From contig NZ_FOSG01000007.1 of assembly GCF_900114215.1 (NCBI RefSeq), forward strand, positions 62,001-126,000: a DNA stretch of 64,000 nt, in the 5' to 3' direction. Shown one piece after another: positions 8,642-17,099 of this stretch. The notes below the pieces were generated by a model. It made no database searches. It was not told where the DNA came from and saw nothing but the letters and a program-made list of their open reading frames with translations. The translations under genes and the position numbers were made by a program. The stretch is from Streptomyces mangrovi (lineage in GTDB: Bacteria; Actinomycetota; Actinomycetes; Streptomycetales; Streptomycetaceae). Positions within the stretch are counted from its first letter, which is position 1; every line of letters begins with the position of its first letter.

Positions 8642-9778
8642 GTGACCAGGGATGGAACCGCCGGGGGGCTGACCATGGGGGTCGAGGAGGAGTTCCTCCT
8701 GGCCGACCCGACGACCGCCCGCGCTGTGCCCGGTGCCCGGGCGGTACTGCGCCGCGCCCACCACGAGGCGTCCGCCGCCGACGGCTCCGGCTACAAGGCG
8801 GAGTTCCTCTCCAGCCAGGTGGAGTCCGCCACCGGGGTGTGCACCTCGCTGGAGGAGATCCGCGGGGAGCTGGCGGAGGACCGCGCCCGGCTGGTGGACG
8901 CCGCCCGGGAGGAGGGTCTGCTGCTGCTGTCCTCCGGGACGGCGGTGCTGAGCGACGGGCGTCCTCCGGTGGCCGAGGGGGAGCGCTTCCGCCGCATCTC
9001 GGAGCTCTTCGCCGACATCGTGGACGACTACCAGGTGTGCGGCTGCCACGTCCATGTGGGCGTGCCGGACCGGGAGACGGCGGTGGCCGTGGTCAACCGG
9101 GTGCGCCGCTGGCTGCCGACGCTGCTGGCGCTGTCGGTCAACTCCCCCTTCTGCGAGGGCCGCGACCGCGGTTACGCCAGCTGGCGCATGATGGAGCAGT
9201 TGCGCTTCCCCGCCGCCGGGATGCCTCCCCGCTTCCCCGACGCCGCCTTCCACGACGCGGAGGTGGCGCGGCTGGTGTCCTACGGGGCGCTGATCGACGA
9301 CCGGATGAGCTTCTGGCTGATGCGCCCCTCGCCGTGGCTGCCCACGGTCGAGTTCCGGGTCGCGGACGCGGCGGCCACCGTCGACGACGCGGTGCTCCAG
9401 GCCGCGCTGGGGCGGGCCCTGGTGCGCCGGGCCCTGGCCGAGCTGGAGGCGGGGGTTCCGGAGCCGGAGCTGGACGAGCGGGCGGCCAGGGCCGCGGTGT
9501 GGTCCGCGGCGCGCTACGGGCTGCGGGGCGACGGCGTCGATCCGGTCACCCGCGCCCGCGTGCCGGCCGGCGAACTGCTCCAGGCGCTGCTGCGGCACGT
9601 CGCGCCCGCCCTGGAGGAGACCGGGGACACCGAGGCCGTGCGGCGGCTGCTGGAGACGGTGCGCGAGGACGGCACCGGGGCCGAGAGGCAGCGGCGTGCC
9701 TGGGCGCGGGGCGGCCCCCGGGCGGTGGTGGAACTGCTGGCCGCCCAGACCGACGCGAGGGAGCACAAGCGCGCATGA
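8642..9778 (+). CDS. Carboxylate-amine ligase (YbdK / glutamate-cysteine ligase 2 family)
   Basis: 378 residues from GTG 8642 (an ATG at 8675 is possible). The opening MGVEEEFLLAD is the GCS2 signature, and CGCHVHVGVPD (~residues 137-147) and PTVEFRVADAA (~235-246) are the metal/ATP- and substrate-site motifs of the family. Members join glutamate or another carboxylate to an amine with ATP; YbdK itself has weak gamma-glutamyl-cysteine ligase activity. The physiological product here is unknown. The stop codon overlaps the next ATG (ATGA), coupling it to a haem-oxygenase-like diiron protein. A GTTT-N15-GGGTAC promoter abuts the start. Confidence 0.88.
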   Translation: MTRDGTAGGLTMGVEEEFLLADPTTARAVPGARAVLRRAHHEASAADGSGYKAEFLSSQVESATGVCTSLEEIRGELAEDRARLVDAAREEGLLLLSSGTAVLSDGRPPVAEGERFRRISELFADIVDDYQVCGCHVHVGVPDRETAVAVVNRVRRWLPTLLALSVNSPFCEGRDRGYASWRMMEQLRFPAAGMPPRFPDAAFHDAEVARLVSYGALIDDRMSFWLMRPSPWLPTVEFRVADAAATVDDAVLQAALGRALVRRALAELEAGVPEPELDERAARAAVWSAARYGLRGDGVDPVTRARVPAGELLQALLRHVAPALEETGDTEAVRRLLETVREDGTGAERQRRAWARGGPRAVVELLAAQTDAREHKRA

Positions 9779-10845
9779 CGACCACCACAGGTTCGGCCGC
9801 CGGCGCGGCCGGCTCCGCCGCAGGCGGCCCCTCGGGCGCCGTCACGGCCGACCTTCCCTCCGAGCGGGGTGAGGTGAGCGCGGCGGTGCTGGCGGCCCTG
9901 GCCGCCCCGCCGCCCGCGCGGCTGCCGTCGTCCCTCAGGGCGGCGGTGGAGAGGGCCGACCCGTACGGCGAGGACCTGCAACTGGCCCTGTACGTCTGCT
10001 ACGAGCTGCACTACCGGGGCTTCGCGGGCGTGTCGGCCGAGTGGGAGTGGGATCCGGACCTGCTGCGGCTGCGCGCCGGTCTGGAACGGGTCTTCCTGAA
10101 CGCCCTGCGCCGCGACACCCTCACCGGCACGGCCTCGGACTCGGACGTGAGCGCCGCGCTGGAACCGCTGCTGGTGGAGCCGGCCGAGGGCGGCGGGGTG
10201 TCGGACTTCCTGCTGCGCGAGGGCGAGTGGTGGCAGCTGCGCGAGTACATCGCGCACCGCTCGGTCTACCACCTCAAGGAGGCCGACCCGCACGCCTGGG
10301 TCATCCCCCGTCTCGACGGCCAGGCCAAGGCGTCGCTGGTGGCGGTGGAGTACGACGAGTTCGGCGGGGGCCGCGGGGAACGGGTGCACGCACGGCTGTT
10401 CGCGGACCTGATGGCGGGCGCGGGCCTGGACCCGTCCTATCTGCGCTACCTCGACGACGTGCCCGCCCCGATCGTCGCCGGGGTGAACCTGATGTCGCTG
10501 TGCGGGCTGCACCGGTCCCTGCGCGGCGCGCTGGTGGGCCACTTCGCGGCGGCCGAGATCAGCACCGCGCCCAGCGCCCGGAAGATGGCCAGGGCGCTGG
10601 AGCGGATGGGCGCCGCGCCCGAGTGCGTGCTGTTCTTCACCGAGCACATCGAGGCGGACGCCGTGCACGAGCAGGTGATGCGCCGGGACGTCATCGGCGA
10701 TCTGCTGGCGCGCGAGCCGGAGCTGGCCGCCGACGTCGTGTTCGGCATCCGCGCCACCGAGCTGCTGGAGGAGCGGCTGGCGGACCGTCTGCTGGGCTCC
10801 TGGCGCGCCGGCGCCACCTCGCTGCGGCGCCCGCTGGAGGTCTGA
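9775..10845 (+). CDS. Haem-oxygenase-like diiron oxidase family protein
   Basis: 356 residues. A disordered Ala/Gly/Ser-rich N-terminus (~1-40) is followed by an all-helical domain of the 'iron-containing redox enzyme' family (haem-oxygenase-like diiron oxidases, HDOs). Candidate metal ligands are in LKEADPHAW (~residue 170), VEYDEFGGG with a following VHARLF (~200-215), and FTEHIEADAVHEQV (~290-303). HDO relatives such as UndA, BesC and SznF activate O2 to oxidise amines, amino acids or fatty acids. The 4-bp ATGA overlap with the ligase gene suggests the ligase makes, and this enzyme oxidises, the same small molecule. That is inference; no substrate can be read from sequence. Confidence 0.8.
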   Translation: MTTTTGSAAGAAGSAAGGPSGAVTADLPSERGEVSAAVLAALAAPPPARLPSSLRAAVERADPYGEDLQLALYVCYELHYRGFAGVSAEWEWDPDLLRLRAGLERVFLNALRRDTLTGTASDSDVSAALEPLLVEPAEGGGVSDFLLREGEWWQLREYIAHRSVYHLKEADPHAWVIPRLDGQAKASLVAVEYDEFGGGRGERVHARLFADLMAGAGLDPSYLRYLDDVPAPIVAGVNLMSLCGLHRSLRGALVGHFAAAEISTAPSARKMARALERMGAAPECVLFFTEHIEADAVHEQVMRRDVIGDLLAREPELAADVVFGIRATELLEERLADRLLGSWRAGATSLRRPLEV

Positions 10846-10857
10846 CGGGTATCCGGG

Positions 10858-10896
10858 GGCGGGGGAGGACCGGGTCAGCCCCGGCCCTCCCCCGCC
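10858..10896. terminator. Hairpin between convergent genes
   Basis: Arms GGCGGGGGAGG (10858-10868) and its complement (10886-10896) around a 17-base loop. It spans the 3' end of the CDGSH gene and lies just after the diiron-protein gene. Confidence 0.4.
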
Positions 10897-11159
10897 TCCG
10901 GGTCCGTGTTCGGTTCCGTGTTCGGTTCCGTGTCCGCGGGCCTCGGGCGTCGCTCCCTGCGGCGGTGGCTGGTGTCGCACCACGGGTAGCGGCGGCTGCG
11001 GCGGCAGGTGCACAGGGCGACCGTGAAGCGGTCCGAACGGGCGATACGGCCGTCGGGGAGGACGACCTCCACCGGCCCCTCCATCAGCACCGGGCCCTCG
11101 GGGTCGATCACCACACGCCGGGCGCGGCCCTCACCGGCGGGTTCAGGGGCGGTCGGCAC
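10875..11159 (-). CDS. CDGSH iron-sulfur protein
   Basis: 94 residues with one CDGSH-type [2Fe-2S] motif, CTCRRSRRYPWCDTSH (~residues 50-65), giving the three-Cys/one-His cluster ligands. The preceding VVIDPEGPVLMEGPVEV matches the family's beta-rich 'cap'. The C-terminus carries short repeats encoding TEPNTEPNTD. CDGSH proteins transfer clusters or electrons. It sits convergent to the diiron oxidase and could serve as its electron or cluster partner, though this is inferred from position only. The GTG start overlaps the end of the upstream methyltransferase gene by 17 bases, so the two are co-transcribed. Confidence 0.85.
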   Translation of the reverse strand: MPTAPEPAGEGRARRVVIDPEGPVLMEGPVEVVLPDGRIARSDRFTVALCTCRRSRRYPWCDTSHRRRERRPRPADTEPNTEPNTDPEAGEGRG

Positions 11160-11814
11160 GGACCACCACCAGTTCCTCGGTGCGCTGCCCCGGTGCGATC
11201 AGACCCCGCTCCTCCAGCCAGGCGGCGCGCCCGCGCAGCACCGGGCCGAACGGGATGGTGGTGCGGGCCACCACGGAGGACTTCAGCCCCTGCCCGCGCA
11301 GCAGGGCCAGTGTGGCCCCGGTGCCGCACAGCCCGGAGTGGACCATCAGCATGGTGCCGCCCGGCGCCAGCAGCGCGGGCGCGTACGCGCACAGCCGGTC
11401 CAGCACCGCGCGGCCGTCCGGCCCGCCGTCCCAGCACATCGCCGCGCCCCCGCGGGGCGGTTCGCGCCGCGGGGAGGGCACGTACGGCGGGTTGGTGAGG
11501 ACCACGTCGAAGGGGCGCCCGTGCTCCGCCTCGGTCAGGGCGTCGGCGAGGTCGCCGCGCCGTACCGCCAGCGGCAGCCGGTGCAGCCAGGCGTTGCAGC
11601 GGGCGGCGAGCACGGCCCGGGGCGAGGCGTCCAGCGCCACCGCCTCGGCCGCGCCCATCCGCAGGGCGGTCATGGCGAGCACTCCGGTGCCCGTGCAGAG
11701 GTCCAGGACGCGGGCTCCGGGAGCGAGCGCGGCGTCGTGCAGCGCCTGCCTCAGCAGCCAGGTGTCGTCCTGGGGCGCGTACACCCCGGGGGGCCTGAGC
11801 AGCAACATGAACAC
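11143..11814 (-). CDS. HemK2/MTQ2-like protein methyltransferase
   Basis: 223 residues with a class I SAM-dependent fold. VLDLCTGTGVLAM (~residues 36-48) is the SAM-binding motif I, and NPPYVPS (~110-116) is the catalytic motif IV of N5-glutamine and N6-adenine methyltransferases. Proteins of this short type are called HemK2/MTQ2 because the eukaryotic member methylates the release factor GGQ glutamine. In bacteria PrmC does that job, so the target here is open. The GTG at 11814 has GAGG 9 bases upstream; the ATG two codons later is an alternative. It is followed in the same unit by the CDGSH gene. Confidence 0.82.
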   Translation of the reverse strand: MFMLLLRPPGVYAPQDDTWLLRQALHDAALAPGARVLDLCTGTGVLAMTALRMGAAEAVALDASPRAVLAARCNAWLHRLPLAVRRGDLADALTEAEHGRPFDVVLTNPPYVPSPRREPPRGGAAMCWDGGPDGRAVLDRLCAYAPALLAPGGTMLMVHSGLCGTGATLALLRGQGLKSSVVARTTIPFGPVLRGRAAWLEERGLIAPGQRTEELVVVRADRP

Positions 11815-11868
11815 CGGATACCTCGTTTGCCGCTCCCCTAACGCACCCGTCCCGGGCCCGCGGGGCGG

Positions 11869-11893
11869 GACTGGCCGGCCCGCACCGGGGTAC
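11869..11893 (+). promoter_or_regulatory. Candidate sigma-B-type promoter for the zinc dehydrogenase
   Basis: GACT (11869-11872), 15 bases, GGGTAC (11888-11893), with a ~28-base leader to the ATG at 11928 that contains GAGGAGAGGTGGAG. The -35 fits GNNT but not GTTT. Confidence 0.45.
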
Positions 11894-11927
11894 CCGGCCG
11901 GTCCCCCGCGAGGAGAGGTGGAGAACG

Positions 11928-13109
11928 ATGAAGGCAGTGGTCTGGCACGGTCGGCGCGACGTACGGGTGGACGAGGTCCCCGATCCGGCGGTCCGCGAGC
12001 CGACGGACGCGGTGGTGCGGATCACGTCGAGCGGGCTGTGCGGCTCGGACCTGCACCTGTACGACGTGCTGACCCCGTTCATGACGGAGGGTGACATCCT
12101 CGGGCACGAGCCGATGGGCATCGTGGAGGAGGTCGGCCCCGAGGTGCCGGACCTCTCCCCCGGCGACCGTGTGGTGATGCCGTTCCAGATCGCCTGCGGC
12201 ACCTGCTTCATGTGCTCGCAGGACCTCCAGACCCAGTGCGAGACCACCCAGAACCGCAAGTTCGGCACCGGAGGCTCGCTCTTCGGCTACACCAAGCTCT
12301 ACGGTCAGGTGCCCGGCGGCCAGGCCCAGTACCTGCGGGTGCCACAAGCGCACTACGGGCCGGTCAAGGTGCCCGAGGGGCTGGCCGACGACCGCTTCCT
12401 GTACCTGTCGGACGTGCTGCCGACGGCCTGGCAGGCGGTGGCGTACGCGGACGCGCCCAAGGGCGGATCGCTGGTGGTGCTGGGCCTGGGCCCCATCGGC
12501 GACATGTGCTGCCGGATCGCGCTGCACCTGGGCGTGGAGAAGGTGATCGGCGTCGATCTGGTGCCCGAGCGGCTGGAGCGGGCCCGGGCGCGCGGCGTGG
12601 ACGTGCTGGACCTCACCGAGCACGACGATGTCGCCGACGTCGTCCGGGAGAAGACCGACGGGCGCGGCGCGGACGCGGTCATCGACGCGGTGGGCATGGA
12701 GGCCCACGGCAGCGCGGTCGCCGAGGTGGCGCAGAAGTCGACCGGGCTGCTGCCGAAGAAGATCGCCGAGAAGCTGATGACCACGGCGGGCGTGGACCGG
12801 CTGGCCGCCCTGCAGCTCGCCATCGACGCGGTGCGGCGCGGCGGCACCATCTCGATCATCGGCGTCTACGGCGGGATGACCGACCCGCTGCCGATGCTCA
12901 CCCTGTTCGACAAGCAGATCCAGCTGCGCATGGGCCAGGCCAACGTCCGTCGCTGGATCCCGGAGATCATGCCGCTGCTGACGGACGAGGACGTGCTGGG
13001 CGTGGACGACTTCGCCACCCACCACGTGCCGCTGGAGAAGGCCCCCCAGGCGTACGAGATGTTCCAGAAGAAGGCCGACGGCGCGGTGAAGGTCGTCCTG
13101 CGGCCGTAG
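11928..13109 (+). CDS. Zinc-dependent alcohol dehydrogenase (formaldehyde-dehydrogenase-like)
   Basis: 393 residues of the medium-chain dehydrogenase family. The catalytic-zinc motif GLCGSDLHLY and GHEPMG lie at ~35-70. A structural-zinc-like Cys group (CGTCFMCSQDLQTQC, ~90-105) follows. The NAD-binding GLGPIGDMC is at ~185. The long insertion after the Rossmann fold (KKIAEKLMTTAG, ~280) is typical of glutathione-dependent or dismutating formaldehyde dehydrogenase relatives. It probably oxidises a small alcohol or aldehyde with NAD. The strong ribosome binding site and upstream GGGTAC element fit stress-induced expression. Confidence 0.9.
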   Translation: MKAVVWHGRRDVRVDEVPDPAVREPTDAVVRITSSGLCGSDLHLYDVLTPFMTEGDILGHEPMGIVEEVGPEVPDLSPGDRVVMPFQIACGTCFMCSQDLQTQCETTQNRKFGTGGSLFGYTKLYGQVPGGQAQYLRVPQAHYGPVKVPEGLADDRFLYLSDVLPTAWQAVAYADAPKGGSLVVLGLGPIGDMCCRIALHLGVEKVIGVDLVPERLERARARGVDVLDLTEHDDVADVVREKTDGRGADAVIDAVGMEAHGSAVAEVAQKSTGLLPKKIAEKLMTTAGVDRLAALQLAIDAVRRGGTISIIGVYGGMTDPLPMLTLFDKQIQLRMGQANVRRWIPEIMPLLTDEDVLGVDDFATHHVPLEKAPQAYEMFQKKADGAVKVVLRP

Positions 13110-13153
13110 GCCCGGCGCCCCCGGGGTCTTCACGCCCCCGGGTCCTCCCGGCG

Positions 13154-13198
13154 GGGCGGCGCGGGCCGGGGACCGGACCCTCACGGCCCGCGCCGCCC
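13154..13198. terminator. Bidirectional terminator hairpin
   Basis: Perfect 15-bp arms (13154-13168 GGGCGGCGCGGGCCG and 13184-13198) with a 15-base loop separate the convergent dehydrogenase and DUF6343 genes. The right arm overlaps the DUF6343 3' end. Confidence 0.55.
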
Positions 13199-13483
13199 TC
13201 CTCCTCCCCCGATCGCCGCGCGTTCGCGCCTGCGGCGCACCAGGACGACGATCAGGTCGATCACGCCCACCAGGGTCAGCGCGGCGCAGATCCAGGCGAT
13301 GGTGCGCAGCGAGTCCGCGCTGGGGGCGTCGCCCGGACCCGAGTCCGCCGCCCAGAGGGCGAAGAACACCGTCCCGGCCAGGAAGACCGGGATGTACACG
13401 ACGGACAGCAGCAGCCGCAGTCCCAGCGGACTGCGGGCCGTCACGGGTTCGGTGCCGGTACGCGACCGGCCGGGGATCCGCAT
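13181..13483 (-). CDS. DUF6343-like small membrane protein
   Basis: 100 residues with the family pattern RSRTGTEPVTARSPL followed by two transmembrane helices (~residues 20-42, LLLSVVYIPVFLAGTVFFALWA, and ~62-84). It ends in a basic Arg-rich tail, so the C-terminus is cytoplasmic. Function unknown. I chose the ATG at 13483, not the upstream ATG at 13567, because GAGGAGG lies 9 bases before it. A GCAT-N16-GGGTAC element lies ~60 bases upstream on the minus strand. Confidence 0.72.
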   Translation of the reverse strand: MRIPGRSRTGTEPVTARSPLGLRLLLSVVYIPVFLAGTVFFALWAADSGPGDAPSADSLRTIAWICAALTLVGVIDLIVVLVRRRRERAAIGGGGGRRGP

Positions 13484-13543
13484 GCGGGTGCACCTCCTCG
13501 GCTCCGGTTTCTCATGGTCCTCCGGGTCCTCCGGCCGCGCCGG

Positions 13544-13569
13544 GTACCCTCCGCCGCTCCCGGCCATGC
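13544..13569 (-). promoter_or_regulatory. Candidate sigma-B-type promoter for the DUF6343 gene
   Basis: On the minus strand GCAT (13569-13566), 16 bases, GGGTAC (13549-13544). The -35 is only a loose GNNT match. Confidence 0.35.
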
Positions 13570-13686
13570 CGCCGCGCCGGTGTCGCGGGCGCGGGCGGGC
13601 GGCGCGGCGGGGGTTCGGCGGGGGGGTACGCCCCTCCCGCCGTCAGGGGCGCCGGTGCGGGGCTCCGGAGGACGGCCGGGACCGCG

Positions 13687-14142
13687 TCAGGACTCCCGGC
13701 GCCGTCCGCCCCCGGCGCCGTCCTCCGGCTCGTCCGCGCTCCCGTTCCCGGTGTCGTCCGGCTCCGCCGCGGCCTCCGGGTCCGGGGGCCCCAGCCGCCC
13801 GGCCAGTTCGTCCACCACCAGGGTGCTCCGGTCCACCGCGCCGGTGCGGTAGGCGACCCGGCCGACGACCTGACCGGCGACGGGCACGGTGAACAGCTGG
13901 AAGAGGGCGACGAGCAGCAGCAGGCCGGCATAGGGCAGCGGCACCCGCAGGGCCGCGCCCAGCAGGGACAGCAGCACGCCCAGGGTCTGGGCCTTGGAGG
14001 AGGCGTGGAGCCGGGAGGCGGTGTCGGGGAAGCGCAGCAGCCCCAGCGCCCCCAGCAGACAGAAGAGTGCGCCGGTCAGCAGCAGTACGGCCGAGGCGGT
14101 GGCCACCACGACCGCGCCGCCGTCGGCCGCCAGCCGGGTCAT
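13687..14142 (-). CDS. mnhG: Cation/proton antiporter subunit G
   Basis: 151 residues. Three transmembrane helices occupy ~10-95, with the MnhG core GLLRFPDTASRLHASSKAQTLG (~42-63). The C-terminal ~50 residues are a hydrophilic acidic tail. MnhG is one of the small subunits of the Mrp/Mnh complex, which exports Na+ (or K+) in exchange for H+. Last gene of the operon; its ATG overlaps the stop of mnhF in ATGA. Confidence 0.93.
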   Translation of the reverse strand: MTRLAADGGAVVVATASAVLLLTGALFCLLGALGLLRFPDTASRLHASSKAQTLGVLLSLLGAALRVPLPYAGLLLLVALFQLFTVPVAGQVVGRVAYRTGAVDRSTLVVDELAGRLGPPDPEAAAEPDDTGNGSADEPEDGAGGGRRRES

Positions 14143-14405
14143 CGCAGCTCCTCCCGTTCCTCGATGAGCCGCGCCGCCGTCATCGCCCCGATGAAACCGA
14201 GCAGCGCCAGCACGACCAGCACGGGCACGAACGTGGTGTACTCCCACACCGCGATGGCCACGCAGGCCCCGGCGACCAGCAGCGTCACCAACACCTCCAC
14301 CGCCACGATCCGGTCCAGGGAACGCGGGCCGCGCACCAGCCTGACCAGGACCAGCACCGCGGCGGCCGAGAGCAGGGCCAGGGCGGCGACGGCGACCGCG
14401 TTCAC
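14139..14405 (-). CDS. mnhF: Cation/proton antiporter subunit F
   Basis: 88 residues, three transmembrane helices. The family motif RGPRSLDRIVAVEVL lies at ~28-42, and its Asp is conserved in MrpF. Start is GTG at 14405, overlapping the stop of mnhE (GTGA). Length and order match Mnh/Mrp operons. Confidence 0.92.
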   Translation of the reverse strand: MNAVAVAALALLSAAAVLVLVRLVRGPRSLDRIVAVEVLVTLLVAGACVAIAVWEYTTFVPVLVVLALLGFIGAMTAARLIEEREELR

Positions 14406-14995
14406 CGCCGCACCCCCTTCGCGTGCCCGTCCCGCCGCAGCAGGCGCTCGCGCGCCTCGGCGGTGCCCAGGGCCCGCACCACACGGCGTTCGTCCTCGGA
14501 CGTCTCCGCGCGCCGCCCGGGGACCTGCGAGGCGTCGCGCACCGGCAGCGCGTGGACGTACAGCCTGCGCCGCACGCGGTCGATCTCCAGCACCAGCGTG
14601 CCCGGTGTCAGCGTGACCAGATGGGAGGTGGCGGTGATCAGCAGGTCGGTGTCCGCCTCCAACTGCACCTCCAGCACCGCGGCCCTGGTCCGCGGCCCGC
14701 GCAGCACCGCCTCCCGGGCCACCACGAGGGCCGAGCGGACCAGGTCCGCCAGCATGTTCCCGGCCATCACGACCAGTCCGAGGGGATGGACCGACGCCCG
14801 GTGGCCGATCGGCGGCAGCGGGAAGACCACCGCCACCGCCAGCGCCACCACCGCGCCGCAGACCAGCACGACGGGACTCACCGACCCCCACAGCACGATC
14901 CACAGCAGCCACAGCCAGAGCACCACCGGCCAGCGTCCCCGCAGCCGGTTCCCGGCGGGGGGCGCGGCGGTGGTGGTGTCGTCCGTGTAACTCAT
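14402..14995 (-). CDS. mnhE: Cation/proton antiporter subunit E
   Basis: 197 residues. Two or three N-terminal transmembrane helices (~25-80) are followed by the soluble MnhE domain with LITATSHLVTLTPGTLVLEID (~118-138), the best-conserved part of the family. A basic C-terminal extension follows. The ATG at 14995 overlaps the mnhD stop (ATGA). Confidence 0.92.
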   Translation of the reverse strand: MSYTDDTTTAAPPAGNRLRGRWPVVLWLWLLWIVLWGSVSPVVLVCGAVVALAVAVVFPLPPIGHRASVHPLGLVVMAGNMLADLVRSALVVAREAVLRGPRTRAAVLEVQLEADTDLLITATSHLVTLTPGTLVLEIDRVRRRLYVHALPVRDASQVPGRRAETSEDERRVVRALGTAEARERLLRRDGHAKGVRR

Positions 14996-16638
14996 CGGCG
15001 CTCCCGCTCCTCGGTCCGGTGGGTGCTTCGGTCGTTCTCGCCGCCCGGGCCTTCCTCGCCGACCCGGATCCGCCCGGTGCTCCGTGTGTGCTCGGGTTCC
15101 TCGGCCTCCCGGACGTCCGTGGGGATCGCACCCCGCCCTCCGAGCACCGCCTCCAGGTAGGCGTCGCGCTCCAGCAGGTCCACCGCCGCGCGCTCGCCGA
15201 CCCGTGCCACCGGTCCGGCGCCCAGTGCCAGCGCCACACCGATCAGCACGGTGCCGGCGGTGGCGCCCACCATCAGCCGCGTCCCGGCGCCGCGGGGCCG
15301 CGCCGGGGGCGGCCGTCCGGATCCGGTGGCGAACGCCGCCCGCCACACCTTGGCCATCGCGTAGAGCGTCAGCAGGCTGGTGAGCAGGGCCGCGGCCAGC
15401 AGGGCGAGGGCGGCCGCGCCACCCTGCTCCGTTCCCGCCTGGAGCAGGACGAGCTTGCCGACGAAACCGGACAGCGGCGGGATCCCGGCCAGGCTCAGGC
15501 CCGAGATCAGGAACAGCGCCGCCAGGATTCCCGGCGGCGGAGCCGCACCGGCCAGTCTGCTCAGCGACGCGGTGCCGCTCCAGGCGACCACCAGGCCCGC
15601 GATCAGGAACAGCGCGGCCTGGACGGCGATGTGGTGCATGGCGTACAGGACGGTCCCGGTGAGTCCGGTGACGGAGTACAGGGACAGCCCGAAGAGCATG
15701 TAGCCGATGTGGCTGACCAGGACGAAGGACAGCAGCCGGTTGAGGTCCTGCTGGGCGATGGCGCCCAGGATGCCCACCAGCAGGGTGACCCCCGCCGCGA
15801 CCAGCAGCGGCGTCCACGGCTCGGTGCGCGGGAAGAGCAGCGTCTGGGTGCGCACCATCGCGTACAGGCCCACCTTGGTCAGCAGCGCGGCCAGTACGGC
15901 GGTGATGGGCGCCGGGGCGGTGGGGTAGCTGTCCGGCAGCCAGAAGTGCAGCGGCACCATGGCCGCCTTGATGCCGAAGACGATCAGCAGCAGCAGACTG
16001 AAGACGGTCCGCAGCCCTTCGGGGAGGCCCGGCATCCTGTCCCCGAGGTCGGCCAGGTTGACCGTGCCGGTGGCCGCGTAGACCACTCCGATGGCCGTGA
16101 GGAAGAGCAGCGACGACAGCAGGCTGGTGATGGTGTACGTCATCCCGGCCCGGATGCGGCTCTCGTCGGCGTCCAGGTTGATCAGCACGTAGGAGGCGGC
16201 GAGCATCAGCTCGAAGGCGACGAAGAGATTGAACAGGTCCCCGGCCAGGAAGGCCAGGGAGACCCCGGCCGCCAGCAGCAGGTAGGAGGGGTGGAAGGGG
16301 GCGTGGACCGGGTCGCCGCTCCCGCTCCCGACGGTGCCCTGCCCGATGGCGAAGACCAGCACCGCCAGTGCCACCGCCAGCGCCACCGTCAGCAGCAGTG
16401 CCGAGAGCCGGTCGGCCACCAGGGTGATGCCGGCCGGGGCCGGCCAGCCGCCGACGTCCAGCACCTGCGGGCCGCGCCGGTCGCTGAGGACCAGCAGGAC
16501 CACGGCGTCCACCAGCGCCACCAGCAGCCCGCCGGTGCCCAGCAGCCGCTGCGCGCCGGCGCTGCGCCACACGGCCAGTGACAGACCCGCGGCCAGTACG
16601 GGCAGCAGGACGGGTGCGATCAGCAGCCAGTCGGTCAC
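14992..16638 (-). CDS. mnhD: Cation/proton antiporter subunit D
   Basis: 548 residues and ~14 transmembrane helices; a member of the NADH-quinone oxidoreductase subunit 2/4/5 (proton_antipo_M) family. Seen: FNLFVAFELMLAASYVL with the key membrane Glu (~126), GIKAAMVPLHFWLPDSYPTAPAPI (~220, conserved Lys), and a later LLTKVGLYAM. These charged in-membrane residues form the ion path. The last ~70 residues are a hydrophilic acidic/basic tail. GTG start, overlapping the mnhC stop (GTGA). Confidence 0.94.
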   Translation of the reverse strand: MTDWLLIAPVLLPVLAAGLSLAVWRSAGAQRLLGTGGLLVALVDAVVLLVLSDRRGPQVLDVGGWPAPAGITLVADRLSALLLTVALAVALAVLVFAIGQGTVGSGSGDPVHAPFHPSYLLLAAGVSLAFLAGDLFNLFVAFELMLAASYVLINLDADESRIRAGMTYTITSLLSSLLFLTAIGVVYAATGTVNLADLGDRMPGLPEGLRTVFSLLLLIVFGIKAAMVPLHFWLPDSYPTAPAPITAVLAALLTKVGLYAMVRTQTLLFPRTEPWTPLLVAAGVTLLVGILGAIAQQDLNRLLSFVLVSHIGYMLFGLSLYSVTGLTGTVLYAMHHIAVQAALFLIAGLVVAWSGTASLSRLAGAAPPPGILAALFLISGLSLAGIPPLSGFVGKLVLLQAGTEQGGAAALALLAAALLTSLLTLYAMAKVWRAAFATGSGRPPPARPRGAGTRLMVGATAGTVLIGVALALGAGPVARVGERAAVDLLERDAYLEAVLGGRGAIPTDVREAEEPEHTRSTGRIRVGEEGPGGENDRSTHRTEERERR

Positions 16639-17099
16639 CGCTCCTCCCCCTTCCCCGGTGTCTCCCGTGTCGTCTCCCGTGTCGTCCGTTCGGGTGTCTC
16701 TCCCGGTTCCCCGGCCGCGTCGCCGGGACGCCTGGGGTGCTCGCTCTCGCCCAGCCTGCGGTCCTCCACGTCGTCGCGGACCTCGTCGTGGCCGAGCATC
16801 AGCCAGCCCCGGTAGACCAGTGCGAGCAGCAGGATGGAGATGCCGAAGGTGATGACGATCGCGGTCAGGGCCATGGCCTGCGGCAGCGGGTCGGCGAACG
16901 AGGCCTTGTCCTGCCCGTGTCCGGTGACCGGCGGTCTGCCCGGCGGCCCCGCGGCCAGCAGGATCAGCAGGTTGGTGCTGTGCCCGAGCACGAGGAAGCC
17001 GAACAGCAGGCGCATCAGGGAGCGCTGCAGCAGCAGGTGGAAGCCGACGGCGAACAGCCCGCCCACCACCACGGCCGATGTCAGGTCCAGAGTCGTCAT
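16635..17099 (-). CDS. mnhC: Cation/proton antiporter subunit C
   Basis: 154 residues, NuoK-like, three transmembrane helices in the first ~100 residues. VLGHSTNLLILLAAG and ALTAIVITFGISILLLALVY match MnhC/MrpC. The tail (~105-154) is hydrophilic and Glu/Arg-rich. Its ATG overlaps the mnhA stop (ATGA). Confidence 0.93.
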   Translation of the reverse strand: MTTLDLTSAVVVGGLFAVGFHLLLQRSLMRLLFGFLVLGHSTNLLILLAAGPPGRPPVTGHGQDKASFADPLPQAMALTAIVITFGISILLLALVYRGWLMLGHDEVRDDVEDRRLGESEHPRRPGDAAGEPGETPERTTRETTRETPGKGEER

